Assembly: GCA_028700595.1 (NCBI GenBank)
Contig: JAQVSJ010000002.1
Location: 17,639 to 55,112, forward strand
DNA: 37,474 nucleotides
From: Bacilli bacterium
GTDB lineage: Bacteria > Bacillota_I > Bacilli_A > RF39 > UBA660
Direction of reading: 5' to 3'
Shown here piece after piece: positions 24,367-36,303 of this stretch. Position 1 is the first letter of the stretch. Every line of letters begins with the position of its first letter. The notes below the pieces were generated by a model, which saw nothing but the letters and a program-made list of their open reading frames with translations, was not told the DNA's origin and did not search any database. Both the position numbers and the translations under genes were made by a program.

Positions 24367-25692
24367 ATGGATAAAGTATATGATTATCTAATGAAAGATT
24401 TAGGTTTAAAATTAGGTGATACAGTTGTAGTTGGTGTTTCTGGTGGTGCTGATTCTATGGCTTTATTGCACATGTTGAAAGAAATTAAAAAAGAAACTGA
24501 TATATATATTATATGTGCTCATGTTAATCATAATATCAGACCAGAAAGTGCTGGAGAAAAATGTGAAGTAGAAAAATATTGTGATAATAATCAAATATAT
24601 TTTGAAAGTATGACTATTGAAGAATATGGTGATGATAATTTTCATAATGAAGCGAGAACTAAAAGATATGCTTTTTTTGAAAGTATTGTTAAAAAATATG
24701 GGGCAAGATATTTATTTACTGCTCATCATGCAGATGATTTAATTGAAACTATATTAATGAGAATAGCTAGAGGATCTACTTTGAAAGGTTATGCAGGATT
24801 TGCAAAAGAAATTGATACTGGTAATTATAAAATTATAAGGCCTTTTATGGACGTTACTAAAGATGAGATAATAAAATATGATAAAGAAAATAAAATAAAA
24901 TTTTCAGAAGATTCTTCTAATCATAAAGATAAATATACTAGAAATAGATATAGAAAATATGTTTTACCGTTTTTAAAAAGTGAAGATCCAAATATTCATG
25001 AAAAATTTATTAAATATAATCAGACTTTATTAGAGAGTAATGAATATATAGAAAAGCAAGCACAAGATGCTATCAATGGTGTTTTTAAGCAAAATATATT
25101 AAATATCGAGAGATTTGTTGAATTAAATAAGGTTATTCAAAATAAAATAATAAATAATATATTAGAAGGCATATATCAAGATGATTTAATGTTAATAACG
25201 GATTCACATACTGAGTTAATCCAAAAATTAATAAAAAGCAATAAAGCCAGTTCATATATTCATCTTCCAAATAATTTAGTTGTAGTAAAAAGTTATAACT
25301 CAATATCTTTTACTCATGAAAAGAGTGAAGTAAAAGATTATGAAATAGAATTATCTAATTTTATTAATTTATCAAATGGTATGAATTTAGAAATAGTAAA
25401 AAAATGTGAATCTACTAATAATTATGTTTGTAGATTAAATAGTAAAGAATTAAAGATGCCGTTGTATGTTAGAAATAGAAAACTTGGAGATAGAATTGAA
25501 GTAAAAGGAATGTTAGGAAGAAAAAAAATTAAAGATATTTTTATTGACGAAAAAATATCTGTTGAAGATAGAGAAACTTGGCCAATAGTGTTAGATTCAT
25601 CTAATAAAGTGGTTTGGATGCCAGGTTTAAAAAAATCAAAATATGACAAAGAAAAAAGTGAAAAATATGATATAATAATCAGGTATTATTAA
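24367..25692 (+). CDS. tilS: tRNA-Ile lysidine synthase
   Basis: TilS converts C34 of tRNA-Ile(CAU) to lysidine so that AUA is read as Ile, which is essential in a genome this rich in ATA codons. The 441-residue protein has the PP-loop SGGADS (25-30), AHVNHNIRPES, and the TAHHADDLIET and RNRYRK motifs of TilS. The C-terminal half holds the substrate-binding domains, with MPLYVRNRKLGDRIEVKG. A GAGGTG site precedes ATG 24367. In Bacillus hprT lies between tilS and ftsH; here the gap is 12 bases. Confidence 0.95.
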   Translation: MDKVYDYLMKDLGLKLGDTVVVGVSGGADSMALLHMLKEIKKETDIYIICAHVNHNIRPESAGEKCEVEKYCDNNQIYFESMTIEEYGDDNFHNEARTKRYAFFESIVKKYGARYLFTAHHADDLIETILMRIARGSTLKGYAGFAKEIDTGNYKIIRPFMDVTKDEIIKYDKENKIKFSEDSSNHKDKYTRNRYRKYVLPFLKSEDPNIHEKFIKYNQTLLESNEYIEKQAQDAINGVFKQNILNIERFVELNKVIQNKIINNILEGIYQDDLMLITDSHTELIQKLIKSNKASSYIHLPNNLVVVKSYNSISFTHEKSEVKDYEIELSNFINLSNGMNLEIVKKCESTNNYVCRLNSKELKMPLYVRNRKLGDRIEVKGMLGRKKIKDIFIDEKISVEDRETWPIVLDSSNKVVWMPGLKKSKYDKEKSEKYDIIIRYY

Positions 25693-25704
25693 TTAGGAGG
25701 TTTT

Positions 25705-27582
25705 ATGAAACAAAAGAAAAATACAAAAAAGAATATAATTCCATATATAGCATTAGTTGTAATTGCAGCATTAATACTATTTTCAAGTGATATTTTTGGT
25801 AGAAAAGTAAATATATTAACTTATAGTGAGTTTGCAGAAGTTTTAAAAAATGGTGAAGTTTTGGAATTAAATATTACAACAAGAGATAGGGCGAAAGTTT
25901 ATGAATTAGCAGGTAAATTAAAAGATTATGAAGATAAAGAAACTTTTTTTGTAAAAGCACCTTTATCTGAAACTGTTATGAATTTAATATTAACAAATCA
26001 GATTGAAAACAGTTATAAAATTGATGTAAAAGTTGATCCAGAATCAAGCACTTTTATGCTTTTTATTATAAATGTATTACCAATGGCACTATTGTTAGTA
26101 ATTGCCTTTGTATTCTTTTCAAGACAAGTTGGAAATAATAGTAAATCGCTTGATTTTGGTAAGAGTAAAGCTAAGTTAAATGAAGAAAGTAATAAAATAA
26201 CATTTAAGGAAGTAGCTGGTCTAGATGAAGAAAAAGAGGAAGTGGCAGAATTAATAGATTTTTTAAAGAATCCTAAGAAATTTCAAAAATTGGGAGCAAG
26301 AATACCTAAAGGAGTACTATTAGTTGGTCCTCCTGGAACGGGTAAAACATTGTTGGCAAGATCTGTTGCTGGTGAATCAAATGTTCCTTTCTATTTTATA
26401 AGTGGATCTGATTTTGTTGAATTGTTTGTTGGTGTAGGAGCATCTAGAGTTAGAGATATGTTTAAACAAGCTAAGCAAACAGCACCTTGCTTGATATTTA
26501 TTGATGAAATAGATGCAGTTGGTAGACAAAGAGGAACAGGATTAGGTGGAGGACACGATGAACGTGAACAAACTCTTAATCAATTATTAACTGAGATGGA
26601 TGGATTTGGTAGTAATGAAGGAATAATAATAATTGCTGCAACAAATAGACCTGATGTTTTAGATCCTGCATTATTGAGACCAGGTAGGTTTGACAGACAA
26701 ATAACTGTTAATTTACCAGATGCAAAAGCAAGAGAACAAATATTAAAAGTACATGCTAGAAATAAGATTTTTAATACAAAAGTTAATCTTGAAAATGTTG
26801 CAAAAAGAACAGTTGGATTTAGTGGCGCAGATTTGGAGAATTTACTTAATGAAGCAGCATTGTTAGCGGTAAGAAGAGGTAAAGATAAAATTGGTATGTC
26901 AGAAATAGATGAAGCAACTGATAGAGTTATAATGGGTCCTGCAAAAGTATCTAAGAAATATTCAGAAAAAGAAAAAGAAATGGTTGCTTATCATGAATCG
27001 GGACATGTTATTCTAGGATTAAAATTAAGTGATGCTAATGATGTTCAAAAAGTAACTATAATACCAAGAGGATATGCTGGTGGTTATGCAATGATGACAC
27101 CTAAAGTAGAAAAGTATTTGCAAACTAAGACTGAATTACTAGAAGAAATAACAGGGTTACTTGGAGGAAGAGTTGCAGAAGAAATAATATATAAAGAAAT
27201 AACTACAGGTGCAAGAAACGATTTTGAAAAAGCAACTAAAATAGCAAGAGCTATGGTTACTGAATATGGTATGAGTGATCTTGGACCAATTCAATTTGAA
27301 CATAAAGATGAAAGTGTTTTCTTAGGTAGAGATTATGCAAAGAGTAGAAATTTTTCTAACGAAGTTGCACATGAGATAGATAAAGAAATTAAAAAGATAT
27401 TAAGTGATTGTCATAAAAAAGCAACTGAGATAATTAAAGAAAATATTGAATTATTGAAATTGATATCTAAAAATTTAGTAGAACATGAAACTTTGACAAA
27501 AGAACAAATCGAATATCTCGTAGAGCATAAGAAAATGCCTGATGAAGAAATAGAAGAACCAAAAGTAAAAGAGGAAAAATAA
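25705..27582 (+). CDS. ftsH: ATP-dependent zinc metalloprotease FtsH
   Basis: This is a 625-residue membrane-bound AAA+ protease. It has two membrane helices (about 11-31 and 117-137) with an extracytoplasmic domain between them. The P-loop is GPPGTGKT (208-215), followed by Walker [11 protein letters not shown] and the second region of homology [20 protein letters not shown]. The zinc site is HESGH (430-434), with the third ligand Asp probably in [11 protein letters not shown]. FtsH removes misassembled membrane proteins and short-lived regulators. TAGGAGG precedes ATG 25705. The end of the gene forms its own terminator. Confidence 0.97.
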   Translation: MKQKKNTKKNIIPYIALVVIAALILFSSDIFGRKVNILTYSEFAEVLKNGEVLELNITTRDRAKVYELAGKLKDYEDKETFFVKAPLSETVMNLILTNQIENSYKIDVKVDPESSTFMLFIINVLPMALLLVIAFVFFSRQVGNNSKSLDFGKSKAKLNEESNKITFKEVAGLDEEKEEVAELIDFLKNPKKFQKLGARIPKGVLLVGPPGTGKTLLARSVAGESNVPFYFISGSDFVELFVGVGASRVRDMFKQAKQTAPCLIFIDEIDAVGRQRGTGLGGGHDEREQTLNQLLTEMDGFGSNEGIIIIAATNRPDVLDPALLRPGRFDRQITVNLPDAKAREQILKVHARNKIFNTKVNLENVAKRTVGFSGADLENLLNEAALLAVRRGKDKIGMSEIDEATDRVIMGPAKVSKKYSEKEKEMVAYHESGHVILGLKLSDANDVQKVTIIPRGYAGGYAMMTPKVEKYLQTKTELLEEITGLLGGRVAEEIIYKEITTGARNDFEKATKIARAMVTEYGMSDLGPIQFEHKDESVFLGRDYAKSRNFSNEVAHEIDKEIKKILSDCHKKATEIIKENIELLKLISKNLVEHETLTKEQIEYLVEHKKMPDEEIEEPKVKEEK

Positions 27583-27592
27583 TCCTCTTTTT
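27567..27592 (+). terminator. Intrinsic terminator of tilS-ftsH
   Basis: AAAAGAGGA (27567-27575) pairs perfectly with TCCTCTTTT (27583-27591). The left arm is coding sequence and the stop codon lies in the loop. Confidence 0.85.
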
Positions 27593-27595
27593 CTA

Positions 27596-27625
27596 TTGAC
27601 AATATATATGTAATAATGTTATATT
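27596..27625 (+). promoter_or_regulatory. Promoter of the rpsL-rpsG-fusA (str) operon
   Basis: A perfect TTGACA (27596-27601) is followed after 18 bases by TATATT (27620-27625) with a TGT extension. The -35 starts four bases after the ftsH terminator. The predicted start is near 27632. Confidence 0.8.
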
Positions 27626-27634
27626 TATTTGGAC

Positions 27635-27688
27635 GTGAGTTTTACTCATATTTTTAAAAAAACAATATGGTACACCTGGAAGGGTGTA
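27635..27688 (+). promoter_or_regulatory. Leader hairpins of the str operon mRNA
   Basis: Two hairpins fit in the roughly 75-base leader. The first, at the extreme 5' end, pairs TGAGT (27636-27640) with ACTCA (27644-27648) and is followed by a T-run. The second pairs TACACC (27671-27676) with GGTGTA (27683-27688) and ends five bases before the AAGGAAC ribosome site. A binding protein (S7 or S12) or attenuation could act here, but I do not recognise a known leader family. Confidence 0.5.
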
Positions 27689-27707
27689 AAAGAAAGGAAC
27701 ATAAAAT

Positions 27708-28121
27708 ATGCCTACAATAAATCAATTGATAAGAAAAGGTAGAGGAAAAAAGATAAGAAAAAGTAAGTCTCCAGTTTTAGGTATTGGTTATAATACTATT
27801 ACTAGAAGAGCTACTAAGTTAAAATCTCCTCAAAAAAGAGGAGTATGTGTACGTGTTGGTACTATGACTCCAAAAAAACCAAACTCTGCTTTAAGAAAAT
27901 ATGCAAGAGTACATTTAAGTAATGGTATGGATGTTACTTGTTATATTCCTGGTGAAGGACATAATTTACAAGAACATAGTGTTGTACTAATTAAAGGTGG
28001 ACGTGTTAAAGATTTGATTGGAGTACGTTATCATATTGTAAGAGGTACATTAGATACAGCAGGTGTACAAAATCGTAATCAAGGTCGTTCAAAATATGGC
28101 GTTAAGAAGCCTAAGAAATAA
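27708..28121 (+). CDS. rpsL: 30S ribosomal protein S12
   Basis: The 137-residue protein has the canonical start [12 protein letters not shown], the [11 protein letters not shown] decoding loop with the streptomycin-related Lys intact, and [23 protein letters not shown]. The next residue of that second loop is Ile104 (codon 28017-28019), where nearly all S12 proteins have Pro (KDLPGVRYH). That proline, Pro90 of mature E. coli S12, is a known site of streptomycin resistance or dependence mutations. Otherwise the protein is ordinary. AAGGAAC precedes ATG 27708. Confidence 0.98.
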   Translation: MPTINQLIRKGRGKKIRKSKSPVLGIGYNTITRRATKLKSPQKRGVCVRVGTMTPKKPNSALRKYARVHLSNGMDVTCYIPGEGHNLQEHSVVLIKGGRVKDLIGVRYHIVRGTLDTAGVQNRNQGRSKYGVKKPKK

Positions 28122-28136
28122 TAGGAGGAATATAAT

Positions 28137-28604
28137 ATGCGTAAGAGAAGAGCAATAAAGAGAGACGTTTTAGCAGATCCTGTTTACAATTCAAAAATAG
28201 TAACCAAGTTTATTAATCATGTTATGTATGATGGTAAAAGAGGAACTGCACAAACAATTTTATATGATGCATTCGAAATAATAAAAAATGATACTAAGCA
28301 AGAACCATTAGATGTTTTTATGAAAGCGATGGAAAATGTAAAACCATCACTTGAAGTAAAAGCAAGAAGAGTTGGTGGTGCTAATTATCAAGTTCCTATG
28401 GAAGTGAGTGATGAAAGATCACAAGCATTAGCAATACGTTGGTTAGTTCAATATTCAAGATTAAGAGGTGGAAAAACTATGCCTGATAAGCTTGCTAGTG
28501 AATTGATTGATGCTTCAAACAATACAGGTGGAGCAGTTAAAAAGAAAGAAGATACACATAGAATGGCAGAAGCTAATAAAGCATTTGCACATTATCGTTG
28601 GTAA
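28137..28604 (+). CDS. rpsG: 30S ribosomal protein S7
   Basis: The 155-residue protein begins [20 protein letters not shown] and has the family's [18 protein letters not shown] equivalent ([10 protein letters not shown]) and the [17 protein letters not shown] end. S7 starts assembly of the 30S head and contacts the E-site. TAGGAGG precedes ATG 28137. It lies between rpsL and fusA in the str operon. Confidence 0.98.
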   Translation: MRKRRAIKRDVLADPVYNSKIVTKFINHVMYDGKRGTAQTILYDAFEIIKNDTKQEPLDVFMKAMENVKPSLEVKARRVGGANYQVPMEVSDERSQALAIRWLVQYSRLRGGKTMPDKLASELIDASNNTGGAVKKKEDTHRMAEANKAFAHYRW

Positions 28605-28616
28605 GGGGAAATTATT

Positions 28617-30689
28617 ATGGCAAGAGAATATTCATTAGAAAAAACACGTAATATAGGAATAATGGCACACATTGATGCAGGTAAGACTACTTTTACTGAA
28701 AGAGTTTTATTCCACACTGGTAAAATACATAAGATTGGTGAAACTCATGATGGTGCAGCACAAATGGATTGGATGGAGCAAGAAAAAGAAAGAGGAATAA
28801 CAATAACTTCTGCAGCAACATCTGCATACTGGAAAGGTAATAGAGTAAATATTATTGATACACCAGGTCACGTAGATTTTACTATTGAAGTTACAAGAAG
28901 TCTTAGAGTTTTAGATGGTGCAATTGCATTAATAGATGCAAATGCTGGAGTAGAACCTCAAACTGAAAATGTTTGGAGACAAGCTACTAAGATGAAGGTA
29001 CCAAGATTAATATTTATAAATAAAATGGATAAGATGGGTGCAGATTTCTATGAAAGTGTGAAAAGTGTATATAAGAGATTAGGAGTTAAAGCATACCCAA
29101 TAGAATTACCAATTGGTGCAGAAGATGATTTTAGTGGAATAATAGATTTATTAAGTAGAAAAGCATATCATTATGATGGAAAACAAGATGAAAATGCACA
29201 AGAAATAGAAATTCCTAGTGATATGGTTGAAAAAGTTGAACAATATAGACAAGAATTAATAGAAGCAGCAGCTGAGTTTGATGATGAGTTAATGGAAAAA
29301 TATTTAGAAGGACAAGAAGTAAGTATTGAATTAGTTAAGAAAGCAATAAGAAAAGGTGTTCTTCAAGTAAAGTTTTTTCCAGTATTATGTGGAACAGCAT
29401 TAAATAATATGGGTGTTAAGTTAGCGCTTGATGCAGTAATAGATTATTTGCCGGCGCCAACTGATATAGAAGCTTTTGAATGTACAGATATGAATGGTAA
29501 TCCAACAAAGAGACATCCAGATGATAATGAACCATTTGCAGCTTTAGCATTTAAAATAGCAACCGATCCTTTTGTTGGTAGACTATCATTTTTTAGAGTT
29601 TATTCAGGACATTTATCAAGTGGTTCATATGTTTTAAATTCTAATAAGAATGTTAAGGAAAGAATTGGTCGTCTATTATTAATGCATGCAAATACAAGAA
29701 CTGAAATAACTGATGTATACACAGGTGATATAGCTGCAGCAGTAGGGTTAAAAGATACTACTACTGGAGAAACATTATGTGATGAAAAGAAAGCAGTTAT
29801 ATTGGATAGAATGGAATTTCCAGAACCTGTAATTTCTGTTGCAATTGAGCCAAAATCAAAAGCAGATCAAGAAAAAATGGGTACAGCATTAACTAAGTTA
29901 GCTGAGGAAGACCCTACATTTAAGCAATATACTAATCAAGAAACAGGCCAAACAATTATATCAGGAATGGGAGAATTGCATCTTGATGTTCTTGTGGATC
30001 GTATGAGAAGAGAGTTTAATGTAGAAGCAACAGTTGGTAAACCACAAGTTGCATATAGAGAAACAATAACTGAAGCAGGAAATTGTGAAGGTAAATATAT
30101 TAAACAATCTGGTGGTAGAGGACAATATGGACATGTATGGATTAAGTTTGAACCTAATCCAGAAAAAGGATATGAATTTGTTGATTCTATTGTTGGTGGA
30201 GTAGTTCCAAGAGAATATATTCCTGTAACTGATAAAGGATTACAAGAAGCTATGCAAAGTGGTGTTCTTGCAGGATATCCTATGGTTGATGTTAAAGCAA
30301 CACTATATGATGGTTCGTATCACGAGGTTGATTCATCAGAAATGGCATTTAAAATTGCTGCTAGTTTAGCGTTAAAATCAACAAGAGAAAAATGCAAACC
30401 AGTATTACTTGAACCTATAATGAAAGTTGAAGTAGTAACTCCGGATGAATATTTTGGAAATGTTATGGGTGATATTACAGCAAGAAGAGGAAAACCAGTT
30501 TCTCAAGAGAATAGAGATAATGCAATATTGCTTACTGCAATGGTTCCATTATCAGAGATGTTTGGATATGCAACTAGTTTAAGATCTAATTCACAAGGAC
30601 GTGCAACATTTGTTATGTTCCCTGATCATTATGAAGAAGTACCAAAGAGTATATCAGAAGAAATAATCAAGAAAAACGGATCTAAATAA
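28617..30689 (+). CDS. fusA: Elongation factor G
   Basis: The 690-residue translocation GTPase has G1 AHIDAGKT (17-24), the switch I region [14 protein letters not shown]3 DTPGHVDFT near residue 82 and G4 NKMD. Domains II-V follow, with domain IV shown by GGRGQYGHV and the [10 protein letters not shown] segment. The protein is of normal length and close to typical Firmicutes EF-G. AAGGGG precedes ATG 28617, 12 bases after rpsG. No terminator is seen before the tuf promoter, so some read-through into tuf is likely. Confidence 0.98.
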   Translation: MAREYSLEKTRNIGIMAHIDAGKTTFTERVLFHTGKIHKIGETHDGAAQMDWMEQEKERGITITSAATSAYWKGNRVNIIDTPGHVDFTIEVTRSLRVLDGAIALIDANAGVEPQTENVWRQATKMKVPRLIFINKMDKMGADFYESVKSVYKRLGVKAYPIELPIGAEDDFSGIIDLLSRKAYHYDGKQDENAQEIEIPSDMVEKVEQYRQELIEAAAEFDDELMEKYLEGQEVSIELVKKAIRKGVLQVKFFPVLCGTALNNMGVKLALDAVIDYLPAPTDIEAFECTDMNGNPTKRHPDDNEPFAALAFKIATDPFVGRLSFFRVYSGHLSSGSYVLNSNKNVKERIGRLLLMHANTRTEITDVYTGDIAAAVGLKDTTTGETLCDEKKAVILDRMEFPEPVISVAIEPKSKADQEKMGTALTKLAEEDPTFKQYTNQETGQTIISGMGELHLDVLVDRMRREFNVEATVGKPQVAYRETITEAGNCEGKYIKQSGGRGQYGHVWIKFEPNPEKGYEFVDSIVGGVVPREYIPVTDKGLQEAMQSGVLAGYPMVDVKATLYDGSYHEVDSSEMAFKIAASLALKSTREKCKPVLLEPIMKVEVVTPDEYFGNVMGDITARRGKPVSQENRDNAILLTAMVPLSEMFGYATSLRSNSQGRATFVMFPDHYEEVPKSISEEIIKKNGSK

Positions 30690-30698
30690 AAAAAAGAC

Positions 30699-30727
30699 TT
30701 GCAAAAAATTAAAGTATTAGTTAAAAT
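30699..30727 (+). promoter_or_regulatory. Promoter of tuf
   Basis: TTGCAA (30699-30704) and TAAAAT (30722-30727) have a 17-base spacer; a TATAAT at 30727-30732 overlaps the -10 but would need a 22-base spacer. The leader is about 24 bases and contains a perfect AAAAGGAGG ribosome site. Confidence 0.7.
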
Positions 30728-30757
30728 ATAATAGTAATTTAAAAGGAGGAATTAATT

Positions 30758-31942
30758 ATGGCAAAAGAAAAATTTAATCGTTCAAAACCACATATTAATA
30801 TTGGTACAATAGGACACGTAGATCACGGAAAAACTACATTAACAGCAGCAATAACTTCATATTTATCAGCAACAGGTGGAGCTACTGCAATGAAATATGA
30901 TCAAATTGATAATGCACCTGAAGAAAAGGAACGTGGTATTACAATTAATACTACACACGTTGAATATCAAACAGAAAAGAGACATTATGCACACGTTGAT
31001 TGTCCAGGACATGCTGACTATATTAAAAACATGATAACTGGTGCAGCACAAATGGATGGAGCTATTCTTGTAATAGCAGCAACTGATGGACCTATGGCTC
31101 AAACTCGTGAACACATATTACTTGCTAGACAAGTAGGAGTACCTAAAATGGTAGTGTTTATGAATAAATGCGATATGGTACAAGATGCTGAATTATTAGA
31201 CTTAGTTGAAATGGAAGTTAGAGAATTATTAACTTCATATGGATTTGATGGAGATAATACTCCAGTAATTCGTGGTTCAGCGTTAAAAGCTCTTGAAGGA
31301 GATGCTGAATATCAAAAAAATATTCAAGAATTAATGGACTCAGTTGATGAATGGATTCCAACACCAGTTAGAGAAACTGATAAACCATTCTTAATGCCAA
31401 TTGAAGATGTTATGACAATTACAGGACGTGGAACTGTAGTTACAGGACGTGTAGAACGTGGAGAATTAAAACTTAATGATGAAGTTGAAATAGTTGGTAT
31501 TAAAGCAACTAAGAAAACAGTTGTTACTGGAATAGAAATGTTCCGTAAACAATTAGATTCAGCAATGGCTGGAGATAATGCAGGAGTATTATTACGTGGA
31601 ATTGTACGTGAAGATGTAGAACGTGGACAAGTTCTTGCAAAACCAGGATCAGTTACACCACATACTAAATTTGAATCTGAAGTATTTGTATTAAGTAAAG
31701 AAGAAGGCGGACGTCATACTCCATTCTTCGCAAATTACAGACCACAATTTTACTTTAGAACAACTGATGTTACTGGTGAAATTGAATTACCAGAAGGTGT
31801 AGAAATGGTTATGCCAGGAGATAAAGTAAATCTTGTAGTTAAGTTAATACATCCTATAGCAGTTGAAAATGGTACTAAATTCTCAATTCGTGAGGGTGGA
31901 CATACTATTGGTGCTGGTGTAGTAACAAAAGTTATTCAATAA
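30758..31942 (+). CDS. tuf: Elongation factor Tu
   Basis: The 394-residue protein delivers aminoacyl-tRNA to the ribosome. G1 is GHVDHGKT (19-26), the switch I segment is [14 protein letters not shown]3 is DCPGH and G4 is NKCD. Domains II and III are complete, including RTTDVTG and the C-terminal [14 protein letters not shown]. It uses CGT for many arginines where most other genes use AGA, as expected for the most highly expressed gene. It closes the str region and ends in a bidirectional terminator. Confidence 0.99.
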   Translation: MAKEKFNRSKPHINIGTIGHVDHGKTTLTAAITSYLSATGGATAMKYDQIDNAPEEKERGITINTTHVEYQTEKRHYAHVDCPGHADYIKNMITGAAQMDGAILVIAATDGPMAQTREHILLARQVGVPKMVVFMNKCDMVQDAELLDLVEMEVRELLTSYGFDGDNTPVIRGSALKALEGDAEYQKNIQELMDSVDEWIPTPVRETDKPFLMPIEDVMTITGRGTVVTGRVERGELKLNDEVEIVGIKATKKTVVTGIEMFRKQLDSAMAGDNAGVLLRGIVREDVERGQVLAKPGSVTPHTKFESEVFVLSKEEGGRHTPFFANYRPQFYFRTTDVTGEIELPEGVEMVMPGDKVNLVVKLIHPIAVENGTKFSIREGGHTIGAGVVTKVIQ

Positions 31943-31947
31943 ATAAT

Positions 31948-31975
31948 AAAAGAACTGAATACTCAGTTCTTTTTT
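31948..31975. terminator. Bidirectional terminator between tuf and the FemAB gene
   Basis: AAAAGAACTGA (31948-31958) pairs perfectly with TCAGTTCTTTT (31963-31973) around ATAC. T residues follow on the plus strand, and A residues precede it, giving a T-run on the minus strand. The minus-strand gene's stop lies in the stem, so one structure serves both convergent genes. Confidence 0.85.
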
Positions 31976-33219
31976 ATTTTGTAATTAAATATTTTTTCAA
32001 ATTTTCTTATATTGTTAAATGCAGAATAATTTATTTTATTTATAACAATATCAAATTCTCCTATGTATTCTAAAACTTTTGAATTAAATCCCGATTTGAA
32101 ATCATAAAGTCCATAATATTTATTTTTTTTGTTAAAATCACCACTAATACCATTTAAATTAAACACTTTATATTCTTTTTTAGAATAACTATCTATTATT
32201 TCATGTTTTAACAAATAATTTGCATTAAAATCTTTATATTTATTATTAATACCATCTATTAGAAAAAATATTTCATTGCCGTATTTAATTATTGCTGTTG
32301 CAGCGACTATTATATTGTTTTCTTTTGATTCATATAATTTTGTAGCTTTAATAATTTCGTTTTTATATATATTTAACATATTATCAGATGCCATTTTTTT
32401 ATTAATTAAATTAAAATTATCTTTTTTTAAATGTAACTTTTCAACAATATTGTTGTTTTCTTCTAATTCTTTTTCATATAATTTTTTGCTATTTTGTATG
32501 AATTTATTTATATCTATTTTTGCAATGTATATATCAAACATGTCAAATTTACCAAATATTTCAAAATAGTCCAAGTAATAATTTAATTTTCTAGTATGTT
32601 TTTTATTGATTAGATTATAAAATGACTTAATGTCATTTTTGTTTCCTTTTTCAATATATACACCTTTTCTTATTGCCGCTTTAATTCTATTTCTTGTGTT
32701 TTTATCATATTTCTCAATAATATTATTTGTATCATCAATTATACAATTCCATCTAGGTTTTAAAGTTTCAAAATATAAATTAAATCCTTTGTGTTCAAAT
32801 CCTATTTCAATTAAATTGCTAATTGTTTCTTTTCCTTCTATGTAATTATCAATAGAATCACCTTGATTATTTCTTCTAATATGAACTATATTAGGATCTA
32901 TTTTTAAGTAAAGAACACCTTTTCTATTTAGATTTTCTTTTAATAATTTTACAAATATTTTTAATAATTCTAAATTGTTAAAATCAATAAGAAATCCTCT
33001 TGGAGAATAAGCAAATTTAAAAGAACCAAATATTTTCTGGATTAGTATTAAAGAGGCTGCTAATATGTTCTTATCTTCATCTACAAGTGCTATATAATGA
33101 TCATTAAATCCATTTTTTGACATTAAAGTTCCATACTGAGATGTTTGATAAAAACTTTTATTTTTATGATTAATTGCATATTTATCAAATTCTAGTTTAG
33201 ATATTTCAATAATTTTCAT
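31963..33219 (-). CDS. FemAB-family aminoacyltransferase (peptidoglycan interpeptide bridge)
   Basis: Fem proteins transfer amino acids from aminoacyl-tRNA to the lipid II stem peptide. The 418-residue product shows the twin GNAT-like layout. An N-terminal Q-S-Q-Y-type segment (SFYQTSQYGTLM, 22-33) is followed by the FAYSPRGFLIDF motif (69-80). Next come LYLKIDPN and PRWNCIIDD, with a YDKNTRNRIKAA helix (171-182). A charged coiled-coil arm at about 240-298 resembles that of FemA and FemX. AAGGAG (minus strand) lies just before the start. Whether it adds the first bridge residue (FemX-like) or later ones cannot be told. It is transcribed against tuf, with the pseudopilin gene upstream on the same strand. 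Confidence 0.8.
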   Translation of the reverse strand: MKIIEISKLEFDKYAINHKNKSFYQTSQYGTLMSKNGFNDHYIALVDEDKNILAASLILIQKIFGSFKFAYSPRGFLIDFNNLELLKIFVKLLKENLNRKGVLYLKIDPNIVHIRRNNQGDSIDNYIEGKETISNLIEIGFEHKGFNLYFETLKPRWNCIIDDTNNIIEKYDKNTRNRIKAAIRKGVYIEKGNKNDIKSFYNLINKKHTRKLNYYLDYFEIFGKFDMFDIYIAKIDINKFIQNSKKLYEKELEENNNIVEKLHLKKDNFNLINKKMASDNMLNIYKNEIIKATKLYESKENNIIVAATAIIKYGNEIFFLIDGINNKYKDFNANYLLKHEIIDSYSKKEYKVFNLNGISGDFNKKNKYYGLYDFKSGFNSKVLEYIGEFDIVINKINYSAFNNIRKFEKIFNYKIKKN

Positions 33220-33242
33220 AAAACACTCCTTACGAGTAAGAT

Positions 33243-33251
33243 ATTATATCA
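33243..33251 (-). promoter_or_regulatory. Extended -10 promoter before the FemAB gene
   Basis: On the minus strand TGATATAAT forms an extended -10 in the 32-base gap between the two minus-strand genes. The -35 is poor. The FemAB gene may therefore be read both from here and from the pseudopilin promoter. Confidence 0.45.
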
Positions 33252-33611
33252 TTATTTTTCCACAAATGATAGATTAGAGCTTTCTATTGAACATTCTAAA
33301 TTAAGATAAAAAACACTTCCGTCTTTTCTTACAGTAGTTAAATTATTAAAACAATTTAATTGGTCTATTTTATATGTTTTTACTAAATAACCTGTTTCAT
33401 ACAAATCATTTAATGTAACTATATTTGAATTGTTATTAATTAAATATTTTTTACCAGCTTGTAATATTTCTAACTTTATATTGTTTGGTACAGATACATT
33501 GTCTTTTAAAAAGTATTTAATACCAAAAGGTAATATGAAAAAACACAGTAAAATACTGAACAAAGTTGAAATCAATAAATCAAGTATTGTAAATTTTTTT
33601 CTAACTTTCAT
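33252..33611 (-). CDS. Small degenerate pseudopilin-like membrane protein (119 aa)
   Basis: The start is placed at ATG 33611 because GAGGT lies just upstream on the minus strand; an upstream extension of 19 codons has no ribosome site. The N-terminus MKVRKKFTILDLLISTLFSI resembles a type IV prepilin but has Lys before the Phe instead of the cleavable Gly, and Asp for Glu at +5. A membrane helix spans about 12-33. The rest aligns by eye with the pilin-LectinG-type protein at 36304: TLNDLYETGYLVK (66-78) against TTNDLIANGYLKE, and a Cys pair (C87, C107) spaced like C96/C118 there. It is probably an uncleaved, membrane-anchored pilin-fold protein. Its function is unknown. Confidence 0.65.
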   Translation of the reverse strand: MKVRKKFTILDLLISTLFSILLCFFILPFGIKYFLKDNVSVPNNIKLEILQAGKKYLINNNSNIVTLNDLYETGYLVKTYKIDQLNCFNNLTTVRKDGSVFYLNLECSIESSNLSFVEK

Positions 33612-33621
33612 ATAATACCTC

Positions 33622-33627
33622 ATTATA
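33622..33627 (-). promoter_or_regulatory. Possible -10 box of the pseudopilin-FemAB pair
   Basis: A perfect TATAAT on the minus strand ends 10 bases before the pseudopilin ATG. No well-spaced -35 is visible (TTGATT lies 23 bases away), and the leader would be only a few bases, so the call is weak. Confidence 0.3.
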
Positions 33628-33686
33628 ATAATATTATTGATATGTAAATAAATCAAGAACTTATTCATTTTTATGTAAAATAATAG

Positions 33687-33692
33687 TATAAT
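33687..33692 (+). promoter_or_regulatory. -10 box of the murD-eno unit
   Basis: A perfect TATAAT is preceded at 17 bases by a partial -35 (TTCATT, 33664-33669). The start near 33699 leaves a leader of about 11 bases holding the GGAGG ribosome site. Confidence 0.55.
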
Positions 33693-33709
33693 TAAAATGG
33701 AGGCATAAT

Positions 33710-36288
<2,579 letters not shown>

Positions 36289-36303
36289 TATATTAGGAGA
36301 GAT

